A program made the translations under genes and the position numbers. The notes beneath the pieces are model-generated. The model was not told where the DNA came from and did not search any database. It saw nothing but the letters and a program-made list of their open reading frames with translations. From Anaerolineaceae bacterium (GTDB lineage: Bacteria > Chloroflexota > Anaerolineae > Anaerolineales > Anaerolineaceae), in contig DMDF01000156.1 of assembly GCA_003446605.1 (NCBI GenBank), positions 1 to 12,772 of the forward strand: a DNA stretch of 12,772 nt, read 5' to 3'. Shown here one piece after another: positions 1 to 5,822 of this stretch; position 1 is the stretch's first letter; the number at the start of each line of letters is the position of its first letter.

Positions 1-39
1 GGTAACCATCCCCTAAAATAATACCAACCCGAAGTGGAA
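1..39 (+). repeat. Left inverted repeat of the IS3-family element
   Basis: Bases 11-39 match the reverse complement of 1157-1185 at about 20 of 29 positions, with the cores TACCA and GAAGTGGAA identical. Bases 1-10 still resemble the right end when one base of slippage is allowed (ACCATCCC against ACATCCC), so the repeat probably runs to or past the window edge. Confidence 0.6.
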
Positions 40-70
40 TTTTCTGGCAAAATAAAACAGGAGATTCCAG

Positions 71-343
71 ATGAAAAGAAAACACTATTCCGAACAACAG
101 ATTATCCACATTCTAAAAGAAGCCGAAGCAGGGGTTGCAGTGACAGAACTAAGTCGCCAATATGGATTTAGCCAAAGTGCGTTCTATAAATGGAAAGCGA
201 AATATGGGGGGATGGATATCTCTCAACTGCATCAGCTGAAAGAACTGGAAGAGGAAAACCGGAGACTCAAACAAATGTACGCCGACCTGAGCCTGGAGTG
301 CAAGGTGTTGAAGGATATTGTTGAAAAAAAGTTACCAGGGTGA
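71..343 (+). CDS. IS3-family transposase subunit A (OrfA)
   Basis: This 90-residue protein is the DNA-binding part of the IS3-family transposase, which recognises the terminal repeats. A helix-turn-helix covers about residues 8-45 (AVTELSRQYGFSQSAFYKWK). A leucine zipper follows, with heptad leucines at 59, 66, 73 and 80, used for multimerisation. The start is supported by AGGAG at 59-63, seven bases upstream. Its end overlaps orfB: the slippery heptamer A-AAA-AAG at 325-331, in the OrfA frame, allows a -1 shift into orfB and production of the OrfAB transposase. OrfA alone normally acts as a regulator of transposition in this family (family knowledge). Confidence 0.93.
   Translation: MKRKHYSEQQIIHILKEAEAGVAVTELSRQYGFSQSAFYKWKAKYGGMDISQLHQLKELEEENRRLKQMYADLSLECKVLKDIVEKKLPG
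325..331 (+). promoter_or_regulatory. Programmed -1 frameshift site of the IS3-family element
   Basis: The heptamer A AAA AAG is read in the OrfA frame as Glu(GA-A)-Lys-Lys. Slippage by -1 gives AAA AAA G and continues into orfB without a stop. The upstream stop in the orfB frame (TGA, 322-324) abuts the heptamer, so the two frames overlap in only 19 bases and the shift must occur here. Confidence 0.8.
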
Positions 344-1152
344 GTGAGCGTAGAGAGCTGGCTGAAGCAGCAGTAAAAGAACATGGGATCAGTGAACGGC
401 AAGCCTGTCGCTATCTGGGTATTAGTCGGACAGCATTGCGATATGAGCCACAAAAACCGGGCGATCATGAGCTCGTCTGCTTATTGAAGGATATTGCTGA
501 ACGAAAACCACGCTGGGGCTTCAAGAAAATGTATGACTATTTGAAGAATGAAGGATATGACTGGAACCACAAGAAAGTGCATCGGATCTATAGAGAATTA
601 GGACTGAATATACGGGTAAAACCCAAAAAACGGTTACCCAACCGCATTCCGAAGCCACTTCGGGAACCAGAAAAAGCGAATATTTCATGGTCATTGGATT
701 TCATGAGTGACAGTCTGGAGAATGGTCGGAAATTTCGCACTTTGAATATCATCGATGATTTCAATCGGGAGGTACTGTGGATTGAGATTGATACCTCATT
801 ACCCTCTGAGCGAGTGGTGCGTGTGTTGGAAGGACTGGCACTCTGGCGCGGATATCCGCAGCAACTACGGCTTGACAATGGCCCAGAGTTGATCTCTCAT
901 ACACTGGCTGACTGGGCTAGCAGATGCCATGTTGAACTGGCTTTTATCCAACCCGGCAAGCCAGCTCAAAATGCTTACATAGAACGCTTTAACAGAACCT
1001 ATCGTGAAGACATTTTGGATGCTTATCTATTTGCTTCCATTCAGGAGGTGCAAGCGATCACAGAAGAATGGGTAGAAGAATACAATGCTGTTCGCCCTCA
1101 TGATGCGCTGGGAGGGTTGCCGCCTTATCAATTTGAGGCGATGAAATCTTGA
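340..1152 (+). CDS. IS3-family transposase catalytic subunit B (OrfB, DDE integrase core)
   Basis: This is the catalytic part of the transposase, an RNase H-like DDE domain. An N-terminal HTH_21-type region (residues about 10-100) is followed by the integrase core. The acidic triad is visible as D120 in WSLDFM, D179 in LRLDNGPE and E215 in NAYIERFN, giving the D-(35)-E spacing typical of IS3. The C-terminal PHDALGGLPP motif is also typical. The GTG at 340 is only the first possible start. In the family OrfB is made mainly as an OrfAB fusion by -1 frameshifting at 325-331. The orfB frame has a TGA at 322-324 and opens exactly at the heptamer, giving a predicted fusion of about 360 residues. 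No internal damage is visible. Confidence 0.93.
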   Translation: MSERRELAEAAVKEHGISERQACRYLGISRTALRYEPQKPGDHELVCLLKDIAERKPRWGFKKMYDYLKNEGYDWNHKKVHRIYRELGLNIRVKPKKRLPNRIPKPLREPEKANISWSLDFMSDSLENGRKFRTLNIIDDFNREVLWIEIDTSLPSERVVRVLEGLALWRGYPQQLRLDNGPELISHTLADWASRCHVELAFIQPGKPAQNAYIERFNRTYREDILDAYLFASIQEVQAITEEWVEEYNAVRPHDALGGLPPYQFEAMKS

Positions 1153-1156
1153 AGTT

Positions 1157-1196
1157 TTCCACTTCTATATGGTACTAAAATTGGGATGTTGACACA
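1157..1196 (-). repeat. Right inverted repeat of the IS3-family element
   Basis: This is the complement of the left repeat. It starts a few bases after the orfB stop codon, and its outer end reads TGTGTCAACATCCC on the minus strand. The exact tip (1194 or 1196) cannot be fixed without the left flank, because the target duplication is not visible. Confidence 0.6.
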
Positions 1197-1242
1197 CTGT
1201 GTCCATAGTTTCCACAGGGGTTGCACACGAAAAACAAATTAA

Positions 1243-1989
1243 TCAACTTGGGAAGGCGACTCAAAGCAAGATGCGGTTCGCAACGGCATTATCGGTCGGA
1301 ACCCTTGTGTAGGTGCTCTGATCCCAAGAAACACTCCACACGAAATGCTAGTACTGACCGAAAGCCAAGTCACAAAATTCTTGGTTGCTGCCGAGGATTC
1401 CCGATATAAAACACTCTATCACCTGGCAATCACAACGGGTATGCGCTACAGTGAACTGATCGGTTTAAAGTGGAGTGATATTGATTGGGATAGGGGAACA
1501 ATCAAAGTCCAGAGGCAGCTCCAATACATTCCACACAAGGGATACCAATTTAACCGGCCGAAAACACGCAGCGGCATCAGAACCATCATGCTGGGCAAGA
1601 CAACATTGTCTAAATTAAGACAACACTATAACGAAAATGCCTACGAAGACCAAACCGGGGAAAACCTGATTTTTGTCAACGGGATTGGAACGCAAATCTA
1701 CTTCAAGAGATTCCACAAGGATTTCAAAAGAGTTCTGAAAAACGCCGGATTACCCAACATCCGGTTTCATGATCTGAGACATACCGCGGCAACACTAATG
1801 ATCGCCAACGGGATCCCGGTTGTGATCGTCTCCAAAATCCTAGGCCACTCCAAACCCAGTGTGACCATGAACATCTATGCCCATGCTTCCGTCGAAATGC
1901 AAAGCGAAGCAGCGCAATTGATGGAAAATCTGGTCACACCCATACCCATTTCACTGAAAGAAATCCAAAAAGAAGACAGCCATAGGTAA
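1243..1989 (+). pseudogene. Tyrosine recombinase/integrase remnant: catalytic domain without N-terminal domain
   Basis: The region encodes the catalytic domain of a phage- or ICE-type tyrosine integrase. The longest ATG-started frame (1345-1989, 214 residues) carries the whole catalytic set: R34 (TTGMRYSELIGLKW), K73 (RPKTRSGIR), H142 and R145 (HDLRHTAATLM), H168 (LGHSKPSV) and the nucleophile Y178 (MNIYAH). In-frame homology continues upstream of the ATG: codons from about 1270 give AVRNGIIGRNPC, the usual end of the core-binding domain. A TAA at 1240-1242 closes the frame, and there is no ribosome binding site at 1345. The SAM-like N-terminal domain and the arm-binding domain are missing. 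The right end of the IS3 element is only about 45 bp upstream. The gene therefore looks decapitated, either by the insertion or by an associated deletion. A shortened functional protein is unlikely, because the core-binding domain is needed for site recognition. Confidence 0.8.
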
Positions 1990-1996
1990 TTGGGAT

Positions 1997-2022
1997 TTGC
2001 ACCAATTGCACCCAATTGCACC
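1997..2022 (+). repeat. Short tandem TTGCACC repeats after the integrase
   Basis: TTGCACC occurs at 1997-2003, 2006-2012 and 2016-2022, spaced about one helical turn apart. The longer unit CCAATTGCACC occurs at 2002-2012 and 2012-2022. Repeats between int and a tRNA could be recombinase or excisionase binding sites, but nothing proves this. Confidence 0.4.
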
Positions 2023-2057
2023 AAGATTTTCCCAGCCCGGATAGCAATCCCCTCTGC

Positions 2058-2077
2058 ACCCCCAGATATGGGGGTTT
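2058..2077 (+). terminator. Possible hairpin terminator downstream of the integrase remnant
   Basis: ACCCCC (2058-2063), a six-base loop AGATAT and GGGGGT (2070-2075) form a six-pair stem followed by TTTAAAA. The uridine run is short, so function is uncertain. Confidence 0.4.
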
Positions 2078-2113
2078 AAAACAAAAAATAACTTTTTTCT
2101 CTTAAACACAAAA

Positions 2114-2186
<73 letters not shown>

Positions 2187-2196
2187 ATGTGCCAAA

Positions 2197-2224
2197 ATTA
2201 TATCGTATTTAAAAACCCTGTCAA
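2197..2224 (-). promoter_or_regulatory. Sigma-70-type promoter of tRNA-Lys
   Basis: On the minus strand there is a perfect TTGACA (2224-2219), a 16-base spacer and a perfect TATAAT (2202-2197). Transcription would start at about 2190, a few bases before the mature tRNA 5' end at 2186. Confidence 0.85.
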
Positions 2225-2230
2225 TAAAGT

Positions 2231-2286
2231 TGTGAATCACTGTGAATCACCAGTAAAAGTGTCACCCTAAAAAACACCAGTAAAAG
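2231..2286. repeat. Two short direct repeats upstream of the tRNA-Lys promoter
   Basis: TGTGAATCAC is repeated in perfect tandem at 2231-2240 and 2241-2250. CACCAGTAAAAG occurs at 2248-2259 and again at 2275-2286. They occupy the gap between the tRNA-Lys promoter and the terminator of the upstream lipoprotein gene. Function is unknown. Confidence 0.6.
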
Positions 2287-2308
2287 GAATACCCCCACCC
2301 TTTACGGT
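2269..2308 (-). terminator. Rho-independent terminator of the first lipoprotein gene
   Basis: On the minus strand, starting within the stop codon, ACC-GTAAAGG (2308-2299) can pair with CCTTTTAC-TGGT (2287-2276), with single bulged T residues. The loop is G-rich, and TTTTTT follows at 2274-2269. Confidence 0.5.
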
Positions 2309-3180
2309 TAATAACAGGTTAAACTCAGATTCAGTGGTCCAAACATCTGATGGTTGGGTTCATCAATATACAACTTGATCCAGTAATCTCCACTGGCGTT
2401 CAATTCCCAGCTGCCACTGATGGTCTTGGAGCCTGCTTCGCTGAAGGTGAGCGACTTGGTCGAACTGGTATTGCCGTCGCTGAAGGATAAATAATAGGTG
2501 ACCGTTCCGGCATTGTTGGTTTTGATCACAGCTTGATAATCGAAGGTCTGTGGGCAGCTGCCGGTGATGATGGCGTGCTCAGTAGAGAGGGTAACATTTG
2601 TGACAGCAAAATCCTCTGACTTGACCTTGAACTGCACCCAGAATTGGGCGAAATTGACACCCTTATCATCTTGCAGTTTGAAGAGAGTGTAATAGGTGCC
2701 GCCTTCGGCAGGAGCCTTGAAGTCATACACGATATCGAGCACTTCTCCGGGCGCGGTGCTGTTGGCTAATTTGGTGGTTGCTGCACCTTCAATATCATCT
2801 CCGCTGTAATAGACTACCTTATAGTTGGTGTTCCAGGTGCAGGTACCGGTATTCTTGAAGCGCCAGCGTTTGGTAAAGGTCTCACCTGGGTCAAATTCTG
2901 CCCCATCCAGCGGGTTTTCACTGATGAACATCACCTCATTGCACGATTGTGGCGTGGCAGTGGGTTGGGCGGTGATGGTGGCGACAGGTGGCAGTGTATT
3001 GGTGGGTTGAACGGGAATTGCTGTTTGAGTAGGTTGCAAGGCGTTCATTGCGGAAACTGTCATGGCAATATTGGTCGCGATGACCGTTTCGTTGTTTTTA
3101 GCGCCCATGTTGAATCCGCAAGCGGATAGTAGTAATGTTGCAAACACTGTGATAAAAATAATCGAGAAAGATTTCTTCAT
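2308..3180 (-). CDS. Membrane-anchored lipoprotein with NBR1-type Ig-like domain (paralogue 1)
   Basis: This 290-residue secreted lipoprotein has unknown function. Residues 1-20 are a type II signal peptide with lipobox LLSAC, so C21 would be lipidated and the protein anchored on the outer face of the membrane. Residues about 45-78 form a Thr/Pro-rich linker (PTNTLPPVATIT). Residues about 80-186 match the bacterial NBR1-type Ig-like (Nbr1_FW) fold, with the hallmark TKRWRFKNTGTCTWNTNY and FWVQFKV strands. C80 and C114 could form a disulfide. Residues 190-290 form a second beta-rich, Ig-like domain with C209 and C289 near its ends. The start is set by AAGGAG at 3193-3188. The protein is strongly similar along its whole length to the product of 3736-4626, and a defective IS200/IS605 element separates the two genes. 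A role in surface binding or protein-protein contact is an inference from the fold only. Confidence 0.88.
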   Translation of the reverse strand: MKKSFSIIFITVFATLLLSACGFNMGAKNNETVIATNIAMTVSAMNALQPTQTAIPVQPTNTLPPVATITAQPTATPQSCNEVMFISENPLDGAEFDPGETFTKRWRFKNTGTCTWNTNYKVVYYSGDDIEGAATTKLANSTAPGEVLDIVYDFKAPAEGGTYYTLFKLQDDKGVNFAQFWVQFKVKSEDFAVTNVTLSTEHAIITGSCPQTFDYQAVIKTNNAGTVTYYLSFSDGNTSSTKSLTFSEAGSKTISGSWELNASGDYWIKLYIDEPNHQMFGPLNLSLTCY

Positions 3181-3322
3181 TTTCTAACTCCTTATAGGAA
3201 AAATCATGATCAATTTTCCTTGCGTATTAAACGATGTTCCCGCTAATTTTGTTCCAGTGAATCGACTATTCTTTTGGTTGCTGCTTTAGCAAGTTGAGGA
3301 TGGGACGTCCGAAACAAAAAAA

Positions 3323-3339
3323 CACCCGCAATGCGGGTG
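3323..3339 (+). repeat. Left-end hairpin of the IS200/IS605-type element
   Basis: CACCCGC (3323-3329), loop AAT and GCGGGTG (3333-3339) form a perfect seven-pair stem. The stem is identical in sequence to the right-end hairpin. An A-run precedes it. Confidence 0.8.
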
Positions 3340-3365
3340 GAAGAGGGGGCTTATAGAAGAGGAAA

Positions 3366-3417
3366 TCACTCCTGGTAGAATGATGGAAGTTCAAGCCATC
3401 AAAACAAAAAGGAGTGA
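3366..3417 (+). promoter_or_regulatory. RBS-sequestering leader of the IS200/IS605-type tnpA
   Basis: TCACTCC (3366-3372) is the exact complement of GGAGTGA (3411-3417), the ribosome binding site of tnpA. Inside this outer helix, TGATGG (3381-3386) pairs with CCATCA (3396-3401) around a nine-base loop. In IS200 a leader stem that hides the ribosome binding site limits TnpA synthesis. The same design is seen here, and the pairing is still intact although the gene is dead. Confidence 0.65.
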
Positions 3418-3422
3418 CATCC

Positions 3423-3653
3423 ATGGAAAAGAGCTTAGCACATACGAAAAGGATGTGTATGATATTCGACCGGCATGCAAATTTGAAATACAAATTTGGG
3501 AACAGGCGCTTCTGGTCGCGAGGATACTATGTGAGTACGGTAGGGTTGAATGAAGCGACTATAGCGAAGTAGGTACGAGAGCAAGAGAAATATGATCGAA
3601 TGATAGACAAGATCAGTATGAAAGAGCAAGAAGACCCCTTTAGGGGGAGCTAA
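3423..3653 (+). pseudogene. tnpA: IS200/IS605-family transposase tnpA, internally deleted and with an amber stop
   Basis: Reading from ATG 3423 (AAAGGAGTGA ribosome binding site), the frame starts MEKSLAHTKRMC, a typical IS200 TnpA N-terminus. It then jumps to MIFDRHANLKYKFGNRRFWS, which belongs near residue 90-100 of a normal protein of about 130-150 residues. Roughly 80 residues containing the HUH metal-binding motif are missing, without loss of frame. The C-terminal part (RGYYVSTVGLNEATIAK) then meets TAG at 3570-3572. The next residues, VREQEKYDRMIDKIS...EDPFRGS, end at TAA 3651-3653. By comparison with the family (K-Y-[VI]-R-x-Q), the TAG stands where the catalytic tyrosine should be. 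The product cannot be an active transposase. Confidence 0.82.
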
Positions 3654-3687
3654 GTGATCGATGCGCCCGGCTCGAACGAGGACTATG

Positions 3688-3717
3688 TCATGCCACCCGC
3701 ATAGCGGGTGGTCATGA
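3688..3717 (+). repeat. Right-end hairpin of the IS200/IS605-type element, with a bulged T
   Basis: CCACCCGC (3693-3700), loop ATA and GCGGGTGG (3704-3711) form eight pairs. TCATG (3688-3692) and CATGA (3713-3717) extend the stem by five more pairs, with T3712 bulged out. A stem with an extrahelical T is a known recognition feature of IS200/IS605 ends. Confidence 0.75.
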
Positions 3718-3735
3718 CTGATGCTCTTTTGGAAA

Positions 3736-4626
3736 TTAAGATGTACAGGTCAGGGTCAGGGAACCAAACCACTGGTGGTTAGGGTTGTCAACATACAGCT
3801 TAACCTCGTAATTTCCCGACGTGGTCAAATCCCAGCTTCCAGTGACGGTTTTGGATCCAGCTGAATCAAAGGTGACAGATTTGGTTCCGGTTGATGTACC
3901 ACCGTTGGTGAAATAATAGGTCACCGTGCCGGCACCATTGGTGGTTATCACTGCCTGGTAGTTGAAGGTGTGTGGGCATGTGTCTGAGTTGTCACCATCA
4001 ACAGCAGACAGGTTCACCCCGGTCACCGCAAATGGTTCGGATGCGACCTTGATCTGCACCCAGAAATGGGCGAAGTTAACTCCATTATCACCCTGCAGAT
4101 TCCACACGCCCTTGTAGGTTCCGGAAGTGGAGGGGGCTTTCAGGTTGACGGTCAGATCCACGCTTTCCCCGGGCTCTACGCTTTCAGTCAGTTTGGTGCT
4201 GGCTGTGCCACTCATGGCATCACCGCTAACAAATACCAGTTTATAATTGGTGTTCCAGGTGCAGGTGCCAATATTCTTGAAAGTCCAACGTTTGGTGAAT
4301 GTTGCACCGGGAGCATAGGTTGTGTCATCCACTGGACTCTCGGATACAAATTGGACTTGATTACAGGGTTGGGTGGTATTGGTGGGAACCGCTGGTGCTA
4401 TGGTGGCAGCTGGTACTGTGGCAGTGGGTAGTGCAGGAAGCGTATTGGTAGGTTGCACGATCACCGTGGGTTGCTGCGCTGCTGCATTTACTGCTTCTAC
4501 TGTCATCGCGACGGATGTAGCAACCGCATCCTCTTCAGATTGACCGTTAGACAGGGGATAGTTGCATGAAACGGCTATTATTGCCAGAATGGCGAATGCA
4601 GCCAGTGCTTTCACGCTTCTTTTCAT
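3736..4626 (-). CDS. Membrane-anchored lipoprotein with NBR1-type Ig-like domain (paralogue 2)
   Basis: This 296-residue protein is a close paralogue of the product of 2308-3180 and is likewise of unknown function. The signal peptide (MKRSVKALAAFAILAIIAVS) ends in lipobox IAVSC with C21. The linker at about 50-86 is rich in Thr, Pro and Ala (PTNTLPALPTATVPAA). The NBR1-type Ig-like domain is at about 88-194 (TKRWTFKNIGTCTWNTNYKL, HFWVQIKV), with C88 and C122. The C-terminal beta domain is at about 198-296 with C217 and C294. A consensus AAGGAGGT (4638-4631) precedes the ATG. The linker differs more than the folded domains, as expected of a spacer. The arrangement with paralogue 1 on the same strand suggests tandem duplication followed by insertion of the small IS200/IS605-type element between the copies. 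The eukaryotic NBR1 link is only to the fold; no UBA or PB1 domain is present. Confidence 0.88.
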   Translation of the reverse strand: MKRSVKALAAFAILAIIAVSCNYPLSNGQSEEDAVATSVAMTVEAVNAAAQQPTVIVQPTNTLPALPTATVPAATIAPAVPTNTTQPCNQVQFVSESPVDDTTYAPGATFTKRWTFKNIGTCTWNTNYKLVFVSGDAMSGTASTKLTESVEPGESVDLTVNLKAPSTSGTYKGVWNLQGDNGVNFAHFWVQIKVASEPFAVTGVNLSAVDGDNSDTCPHTFNYQAVITTNGAGTVTYYFTNGGTSTGTKSVTFDSAGSKTVTGSWDLTTSGNYEVKLYVDNPNHQWFGSLTLTCTS

Positions 4627-4672
4627 TTTTACCTCCTTAAACTCTCAGTTTATTTAAGAGTATTCTTCTGTA

Positions 4673-4678
4673 ATTATA
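4673..4678 (-). promoter_or_regulatory. Possible -10 element of the second lipoprotein gene
   Basis: TATAAT on the minus strand (4678-4673) lies about 40 bases upstream of the AAGGAGGT site. No good -35 match is seen at 16-18 bases spacing, so the call is weak. It falls in the tail of the decayed upstream gene. Confidence 0.35.
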
Positions 4679-4987
4679 GTCGATAGCAGGTGAAATAACA
4701 GAATAAGGAAAAGAATAGATTGGGTAGTTCATAGGTCACATTCAGTTTTAACGTTCCAGAACGCACCATGTTTCCGGTATTATCATCATCGCTGACGTTA
4801 TCATTGAAATGCAAATGTAGTTGGAGGAGGGTGCCTCGAGACTTTCTTGCATGGTAGTCCTAAAATAATCATCCAATATGACGGTTTGGATCGTGCTATC
4901 TTAGGAGTTCTGTACGCGGATTGTACAGGCTGAGGTCAATGCAATTGTAATGAAGGCAGCGAGAAACACATTTTTATGGGTTTCCGT
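4674..4987 (-). pseudogene. Decayed lipoprotein gene (signal peptide with lipobox, then stop and frameshift)
   Basis: On the minus strand, a strong AAGGAGAG (4999-4992) is followed at normal spacing by ACG instead of ATG (4987-4985). The frame then reads ETHKNVFLAAFITIALTSAC, a convincing type II signal peptide with lipobox LTSAC (C21 if ACG is residue 1). It stops at TAA 4903-4901 after 28 residues. Beyond the stop the same frame stays open for about 50 codons (DSTIQTVILDDYFRTTMQE...). A second frame then gives a protein-like stretch (FNDNVSDDDNTGNMVRSGTL) ending at TAA 4676-4674. This fits a lost start, a nonsense mutation and a frameshift in a former secreted protein. The mature part is not recognised and does not look like the NBR1 domain of its neighbours. 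Assembly error is an alternative for any single lesion, but not for all three. Confidence 0.45.
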
Positions 4988-5076
4988 TTCTCTCTCCTTA
5001 TAGATAACCCTTTTTAACTGCCATGGAGTATTAATTAAGGTAAGATTATGTCATTCTTCAGTGTACGAGGTTTTCA

Positions 5077-5805
5077 TTGATAAAAACAACCCTGGTCATT
5101 CCAACCTATAATGAAAGGGAAAATATCCCACCTCTGTTCGAAGCAATCTTCAAACTGGATCTCCCCGAATTGCATGTTCTGGTCGTGGATGATAATAGTC
5201 CTGATGGCACCGGGCAGCTGGTGGAAGAATTAAAAAAGACCTATTCCGACCGGGTGAGTGTGCTGCATCGTGAGGGAAAGCAGGGCTTGGGAACCGCTTA
5301 TATCCAGGGCTTTAAAAAGGCGATAGCTGAAGGAGCACAGATTGTTGGGCAGATGGATGCAGATTTTTCCCACCCAATCGAGAAGATCCCTGTTTTGCTG
5401 GAGGTGCTGCAAGAAGTGGATGTGGCGATCGGTTCGCGCTATATTCCGGGGGGCAGTCTGGATGAAAATTGGTCATTCTGGCGCAAAGGACTTTCAAAAT
5501 TTGGGAATTTCTATGCTCGTACCATCCTGGGTCTATCCATAAAAGATGTAACCGGTGGTTTTCGCTTATGGCGCAGCGTAGCTTTGAGCAACCTGCCGCT
5601 GGAGCGGGTACGGTCAAACGGGTATGTTTTTCAAGTGGAGATGGCATTTCTGGCACAACGGCTGGGTTTGACTTTCCGTGAGGTTCCCATTTATTTTGCA
5701 GATCGGCGCTGGGGTACATCCAAGATGTCGCTACGCATCCAGCTTGAGGCTGCGTACCGGGTATGGTTGTTGAAGGGGATGTATCGTGATCTTCATTCCA
5801 ACTAA
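5077..5805 (+). CDS. Polyprenol-phosphate mannosyl/glycosyl transferase (Dpm1-like, GT2 family)
   Basis: This 242-residue soluble GT-A glycosyltransferase would move a hexose from a nucleotide sugar (GDP-mannose in the best-known members) to polyprenyl phosphate on the inner membrane face. That makes the donor for extracytoplasmic glycosylation. Visible motifs are PTYNERENI (9-17), the nucleotide-binding DDNSPDGT (38-45), the metal-binding DAD at 94-96, GSRYIPGG (119-126), DVTGGFRLW (157-165) and the C-terminal RRWGTSKM (210-217). It ends without the membrane anchor or GtrA-like domain found in longer relatives. The start is TTG at 5077, preceded by GAGG at 5067-5070. No ATG or GTG is in frame back to the stop at 5041. 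It stands alone, convergent with rsmA at a gap of 17 bp. The precise sugar cannot be read from the sequence. Confidence 0.87.
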   Translation: MIKTTLVIPTYNERENIPPLFEAIFKLDLPELHVLVVDDNSPDGTGQLVEELKKTYSDRVSVLHREGKQGLGTAYIQGFKKAIAEGAQIVGQMDADFSHPIEKIPVLLEVLQEVDVAIGSRYIPGGSLDENWSFWRKGLSKFGNFYARTILGLSIKDVTGGFRLWRSVALSNLPLERVRSNGYVFQVEMAFLAQRLGLTFREVPIYFADRRWGTSKMSLRIQLEAAYRVWLLKGMYRDLHSN

Positions 5806-5822
5806 AAAATTTTTCTAAATTG

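Larger units (their letters stand above)
1..1196 (+). mobile_element. IS3-family insertion sequence (IS407-like), left tip probably cut by the window edge
   Basis: The element contains overlapping orfA and orfB of IS3 type, flanked by imperfect inverted repeats near 1-39 and 1157-1194. The right end reads ...GGGATGTTGACACA, so the tip is at about 1194-1196. The left end aligns with it up to base 1, so the outermost bases, and any target duplication, may lie outside the window. Both reading frames and the frameshift signal are intact, so the copy looks potentially active and recent. It lies immediately upstream of a decapitated integrase gene and may have contributed to its truncation. Assignment to the IS407 group rests on the style of OrfA (KYGGMDIS followed by a leucine zipper) and of OrfB (NAYIERFNRTYRED). 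Confidence 0.9.
3310..3730 (+). mobile_element. Defective IS200/IS605-family element (about 0.42 kb) with both hairpin ends
   Basis: The element is bounded by two near-identical subterminal hairpins (3323-3339 and 3688-3717) and contains a broken tnpA (3423-3653) with a structured leader. Such hairpins are the substrates recognised by Y1 transposases, which move single-stranded DNA and make no target duplication, so the ends given here are approximate. No tnpB or IscB reading frame is present. The element lies between two paralogous lipoprotein genes, with its right end within about 10 bp of the stop codon of the upstream one. It cannot encode its own transposase but may still be moved in trans. 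Confidence 0.8.

Noticed and set aside
1221..1409. 62-residue reading frame over the start of the integrase remnant
   Set aside because: It is in another frame from the recognisable integrase sequence and its product shows no family features; it is a shadow.
3323..3711. Two GC-rich hairpins read as a CRISPR array or REP sequences
   Set aside because: There are only two copies 360 bp apart, framing a tnpA remnant; IS200/IS605 ends explain them.
3304..3724. GATG near both ends of the small element as a target duplication
   Set aside because: IS200/IS605 elements insert without duplicating the target, and a four-base match is expected by chance.
2308..4626. NBR1 domains as evidence for an autophagy-like cargo system
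   Set aside because: Only the Ig-like fold is shared; there is no ubiquitin-binding or PB1 domain, and the proteins are exported lipoproteins.
5806..5822. Bidirectional terminator between the glycosyltransferase and rsmA
   Set aside because: The 17-bp gap is only an A/T-rich stretch (AAAAAATTTTT) without a stable GC stem.
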